From contig JADFOU010000106.1 in NCBI GenBank assembly GCA_022562655.1, positions 1 to 7,216 of the forward strand: DNA of 7,216 nt. The letters are read 5' to 3'. The position numbers were made by a program, and so were the translations under genes. Origin of the DNA: a candidate division TA06 bacterium. GTDB taxonomy: Bacteria > Hydrothermota > DG-26 > E44-bin18 > JADFOU01. Each line of letters begins with the position of its first letter. Positions within the stretch are counted from its first letter, which is position 1. Below the pieces are notes generated by a model. The model was not told where the DNA came from. It did no database searches and worked only from the letters and a program-made list of their open reading frames with translations. Below are positions 4,651 to 7,216 of this stretch, one piece after another.

Positions 4651-6465
4651 GTGGAGTCCATGCATAGAAAACGAGAAGAGAAGGAGTTCGAGGAAGTCGC
4701 GAAGAGGATTATGAGAGGCGCATCTCCTCTTCGTCCATTTTTCCTCTTCTTCTTTCCGGAGGGCGAGGAGGAAGGGTATGGATGGCGGATGGATAAGAAG
4801 GGTTTTACTCGACTCCGGGAACCCATTCTTTTCCGAAGGGATTACAACCGCCTCATGGAAAGATGTAGGCTGAAAACTTCACCCAAAATCCTCCCTCGGC
4901 TCTTTTTAGGGAGAAAACTCCAAAAGCTCAAATTGAAGGAGAAAGTTCTCCTTCTCCCCCTCTATCAAGGGTTCCTCCTCAGAGAGCCTCCTCTCACCGA
5001 TCTGAAGAAAAAATCGAAAAACCTCCGAAGGGCCAGCCAAAAGCCCGGTTCTTCGAGGGGTAGTGCGGAGCGGTTGGGCTCAGCAAAGACCTACAAGTCA
5101 ACCCTCACAGCAGGTGAAAGGAAGACCTTCAAGGCTTTTGGGATACTGATCACTCTCATTCTCAAGGAATTCTGGAGAAGACTCTCGGCAGAGAAGACAG
5201 CGATAGGGTCTCGGGGCCTTCTCTCGGTCATCGAGGCCATCCATTCGTCCAATAATATAAAAGAACTCTTTCTATTGATCACAAAGAAGACCTCTGAACT
5301 TTTTCCTCAAGTCGATCTGGTCACTCTGACCATCTTTAAGAATGGGGGGAAGCCTCTCTGGTTTCGTAGGGATCCCTCCCAGGATCGTATTACCACAACC
5401 CCTACTTCTGTAGAGATTAGGATAACAGACCTCCTGAGGCGTAGGGGAAGACCTCTCCTTTTCCTTTCCGCCAAGAAACTGAAGAAGGCACTCAAAATTT
5501 CCTCAAAAGGAAATCGGGTCTCCTCTACCCTCTCAATCCCCATTACAGCCGATGGGAAGAAGCTCGGCGCCCTTCATTTAGAAAGTTTCTCTCAAGAGAG
5601 GGTCTTCACCCCGTTTGATCTGGAACTCCTTCAGGGTTTTGCTCATGAAGCAAGCCTCGCGATTGAACGAACTCGGGCCCATGAAACACTGAAAAAGAAA
5701 GCCACACAGCTCGAATCGGAGGCTGAAACCCTTGAAATCACCTATGCCCAACTGATGCGATCTGAAAAACTCGCCTCCATAGGAGAACTGGCAGGTTCAA
5801 TTGCCCATGAAATTAACAATCCTCTCATGACCATCATGGGGAGGATCGAACTTCTCCTCAAAAACATTCCTTCCTCGGACCCCAACTGCTCTTCTATTAA
5901 TATTATGGACAAAGAGGTTGATCGGATTAGTAGCCTCGTGAGGGGTCTCTTACAATTCACCCGGGGATCCAAACCCAAATTCGAGAAAGAATCTATACCG
6001 TCTATCATTGAAGAGTGCCTTCTCTTGACCGAAAACTATATCCGAAACAACCATGTGACAATTCATAAGATTTATGACCACTCTCTATTGCCAATTTCGG
6101 CGAATCGGAATCAGCTGGTTCAGGTTTTTCTGAATCTCATCACCAACTCTGTTCAATCCATGAAGGGTGGAGGGAGTCTTCGAATTGAAATAGGCCAAAG
6201 CAACGATTCGGGGGCCTCCAAAGGAAAGTGGATTGGGATCAAATTTCAGGATACAGGAGAGGGGATCCCGTCCGTGAATCGCAGAAGAGTCTTCGAACCT
6301 TTTTTCACTACGAAGGAGAATGGGACAGGACTTGGCCTATCCATCTCAAAGAGGATCATTGAAAATCATAGGGGAAGAATCTTTATAGAAAGTGGAGTCC
6401 ACCAAGGAACTCGCGTCACTATTCAATTGCCTGTAAGATCTGAAGAACTCCGTGAGGAGGTTTGA
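4651..6465 (+). CDS. Soluble GAF-domain sensor histidine kinase with unrecognised basic N-terminal region
   Basis: A 604-residue sensor kinase. Residues 1-185 are strongly basic and match no domain I recognise; they include a hydrophobic PFFLFFFPEG patch (29-38), YGWR, RRDYNRL (62-68) and a short hydrophobic stretch near 163-175 that is too short and charged to be a clear membrane segment. A GAF-like sensory domain follows (about 187-340, with STLSIPI and KKLGALHLES). A predicted coiled coil (340-370) leads to the HisKA domain with phospho-acceptor His386 in SIAHEINNPL. The HATPase domain has an N box around NLITNS (495-500), DTGEGI (534-539), FEPFFTTK (548-555) and NGTGLGLSI (557-565). All catalytic motifs are intact. 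There is no signal peptide or obvious transmembrane pair, so it should sense a cytoplasmic signal. The start is uncertain: GTG 4651 has GAAGG 3 nt upstream, while ATG 4660 has GGAG 3 nt upstream. Likely partners are the receiver just upstream and the NtrC-type regulators on either side. Confidence 0.93.
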   Translation: MESMHRKREEKEFEEVAKRIMRGASPLRPFFLFFFPEGEEEGYGWRMDKKGFTRLREPILFRRDYNRLMERCRLKTSPKILPRLFLGRKLQKLKLKEKVLLLPLYQGFLLREPPLTDLKKKSKNLRRASQKPGSSRGSAERLGSAKTYKSTLTAGERKTFKAFGILITLILKEFWRRLSAEKTAIGSRGLLSVIEAIHSSNNIKELFLLITKKTSELFPQVDLVTLTIFKNGGKPLWFRRDPSQDRITTTPTSVEIRITDLLRRRGRPLLFLSAKKLKKALKISSKGNRVSSTLSIPITADGKKLGALHLESFSQERVFTPFDLELLQGFAHEASLAIERTRAHETLKKKATQLESEAETLEITYAQLMRSEKLASIGELAGSIAHEINNPLMTIMGRIELLLKNIPSSDPNCSSINIMDKEVDRISSLVRGLLQFTRGSKPKFEKESIPSIIEECLLLTENYIRNNHVTIHKIYDHSLLPISANRNQLVQVFLNLITNSVQSMKGGGSLRIEIGQSNDSGASKGKWIGIKFQDTGEGIPSVNRRRVFEPFFTTKENGTGLGLSISKRIIENHRGRIFIESGVHQGTRVTIQLPVRSEELREEV

Positions 6466-6475
6466 AGAACTCCGT
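6441..6475. repeat. 13-bp direct repeat spanning the kinase stop codon
   Basis: TGAAGAACTCCGT occurs at 6441-6453 and again at 6463-6475, a 22-bp spacing. The second copy begins with the kinase stop TGA. It looks like a small local duplication that may have reset the end of the reading frame; no function is evident. Confidence 0.6.
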
Positions 6476-6566
6476 TGCTCAACACTCAAATTTTCGAGTA
6501 GGAGTAAAATCTCCGTAACAAACCAGTCAAACCCCTTAGGAGTATCGAAGATTCGTATTAGGCAGA

Positions 6567-6572
6567 AAGGAG
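6567..6572 (+). promoter_or_regulatory. Strong Shine-Dalgarno site of the second regulator
   Basis: AAGGAG ends 7 nt before the ATG at 6580 and fixes that start. It contrasts with miaA, mutL and the first two plus-strand genes, which have no recognisable site. No convincing promoter was found in the 114-bp gap after the kinase, so co-transcription with the kinase is likely. Confidence 0.75.
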
Positions 6573-6579
6573 AGGGAAA

Positions 6580-7216
6580 ATGAAGGCAAAAGTCTTAATC
6601 GTAGATGATGACCGTGGAATACGAGAGGGGCTCCTCGCCTCCCTCCAGGATAACTATGAGGTAGAACTGGTAGAAGATGGGGAGAAGGCCTTAAAAACTC
6701 TTGGAGAAACTGAGGTTGATCTCCTTCTTCTGGATGTGAGACTTCCGGGTATGGATGGTCTGGAGGTTTTGAAAAGGGTCAGAGAGGAAAAACCCCAACA
6801 GTCGGTCGTCATGATGACAGGATACGCCACGGTGGAAGCGGCAGTAGAGGCGATGAAGTTAGGCGCTTATGACTATCTCAAAAAACCTCTCGGTTTTCAG
6901 GAAGTAAAACAGGTCTTAGACAGGGCTCTTGAACGAAAGACCCTCCTTGATGAAAACCGCTACCTCCGGGATCAATTAAAGGAGACTCACGGCTTTCAGG
7001 AAATCATCGGTGTTCGGGTTGAGGTCCAGCAGCTTGGTCATCAGGTGACCGGCGAGGCGGTATTGTTTCTTGCTGGTGGCGCTCTTCGCCGGCAGTGCGC
7101 TCACCGCCGTGGCGGAGCTGGCGTTCGACGGCGGCGGCGCACTGTGGGCGGCGGTTCGGCTGCCGCTGCTGCTCGGCAACCTCGCGACCTTCTCGCTGAT
7201 CCTCGCGGGCGCCGGC
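6580..7216 (+). CDS. Second NtrC-type response regulator, partial: genuine receiver domain, then foreign-looking tail
   Basis: The first 144 residues (to about 7011) are a well-conserved receiver plus the start of the linker. They have the acidic cluster DDD (9-11), phospho-acceptor Asp52 in LDVRLPGMDG, Thr80 in MMTGYATVEAAVEAMKLGAYDYL, Lys102 in KKP, and a helical linker ending HGFQEIIG. This linker typically leads into a sigma-54 AAA+ domain, so the intact gene was probably a second NtrC-family activator, although no AAA+ motif is present here. After EIIG the frame remains open to the window end but reads as low-complexity Arg/Ala/Gly sequence with no Walker A. G+C rises sharply at the same point, so the open frame there is probably chance in GC-rich foreign DNA. 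The start is fixed by AAGGAG at 6567-6572. The gene lies 114 bp after the kinase and is its most likely phosphorylation target. Confidence is high for 6580-7011 only. Confidence 0.8.
   Translation, partial: MKAKVLIVDDDRGIREGLLASLQDNYEVELVEDGEKALKTLGETEVDLLLLDVRLPGMDGLEVLKRVREEKPQQSVVMMTGYATVEAAVEAMKLGAYDYLKKPLGFQEVKQVLDRALERKTLLDENRYLRDQLKETHGFQEIIGVRVEVQQLGHQVTGEAVLFLAGGALRRQCAHRRGGAGVRRRRRTVGGGSAAAAARQPRDLLADPRGRR
7012..7216. other. Compositionally foreign segment at window end; probable chimeric join
   Basis: By count, G+C is 60% at 7021-7080 and 76% at 7081-7216, clearly above the rest of the window. The break coincides with the loss of family resemblance in the response regulator. It has no IS terminus, tRNA or direct repeat that would mark a natural insertion. 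An assembly join to another organism's DNA is the simplest reading. Confidence 0.7.
7070..7216 (+). CDS. Fragment of a membrane-protein-like reading frame in the GC-rich tail
   Basis: In the frame +1 relative to the response regulator, 49 codons run from a TTG at 7070 to the window end, and nearly all third positions are G or C, the mark of a coding frame in high-GC DNA. The translation has two hydrophobic stretches (LLVALFAGSALTAVA and LPLLLGNLATFSLILAG) separated by a short loop with GGG, consistent with membrane segments. The same frame has a stop at 7046-7048, so the true start lies after it or the join falls in between. The protein is not identified, and it probably belongs to a different organism from the rest of the window. 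Confidence 0.4.
   Translation, partial: MLVALFAGSALTAVAELAFDGGGALWAAVRLPLLLGNLATFSLILAGAG

Noticed and set aside
6466..6579. Separate promoter for the second response regulator
   Set aside because: No -35/-10 pair at proper spacing and no -24/-12 match; TTGCT at 6475-6479 has no GG at the required distance.
6580..7216. A novel fusion of a receiver domain to an Arg/Ala-rich protein
   Set aside because: The tail is out of frame with the GC-biased coding signature and coincides with a composition break, so a join artefact explains it better.

Overview
The window looks like part of a chromosome from a Gram-negative, sigma-54-using bacterium, most likely a Desulfobacterota ('deltaproteobacterial') or similar lineage. 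The evidence is the mutL-miaA gene order, a MutL of the MutH-independent endonuclease type, NtrC-family regulators beside a consensus -24/-12 promoter, and intergenic DNA built from degenerate heptanucleotide repeats. The lineage is an inference from gene content; no rRNA or other phylogenetic marker is present.

Layout. Positions 1-442 (minus) hold the N-terminal half of miaA, carrying an in-frame insertion of repeat DNA with a GC-rich hairpin. Positions 443-577 are an AT-rich inverted-repeat element that abuts the miaA start codon. Positions 583-2364 (minus) are a complete mutL. A 397-bp AT-rich divergent region (2365-2761) has a good sigma-70-type promoter facing each way. On the plus strand follow a complete NtrC-family sigma-54 activator (2762-4105), a perfect sigma-54 promoter (4239-4254), a stand-alone receiver protein (4272-4637), a soluble GAF-containing sensor histidine kinase with an unrecognised basic N-terminal region (4651-6465), and the start of a second NtrC-type response regulator (6580 onward).

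How it may work. The four plus-strand genes form a two-component signalling cluster: one cytoplasmic kinase, one single-domain receiver and two NtrC-type regulators. The receiver-kinase pair sits behind a sigma-54 promoter, directly downstream of an activator whose sigma-54-contacting GAFTGA loop is intact. This suggests a circuit in which one of the regulators controls production of the kinase. The predicted transcript start is only about 7 nt before the receiver's ATG, so that mRNA may be nearly leaderless.

Caution at the right edge. From about 7012 the second regulator stops resembling its family. Base composition jumps to about 60% G+C (7021-7080) and then about 76% (7081-7216), and a different plus-strand frame there has strongly GC-biased third positions and reads as a membrane protein. 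I interpret the last ~200 bp as foreign sequence from a chimeric assembly join or, less likely, a real recombination. It should not be used for biology until checked. No tRNA, rRNA, CRISPR array, transposase or phage gene was seen.
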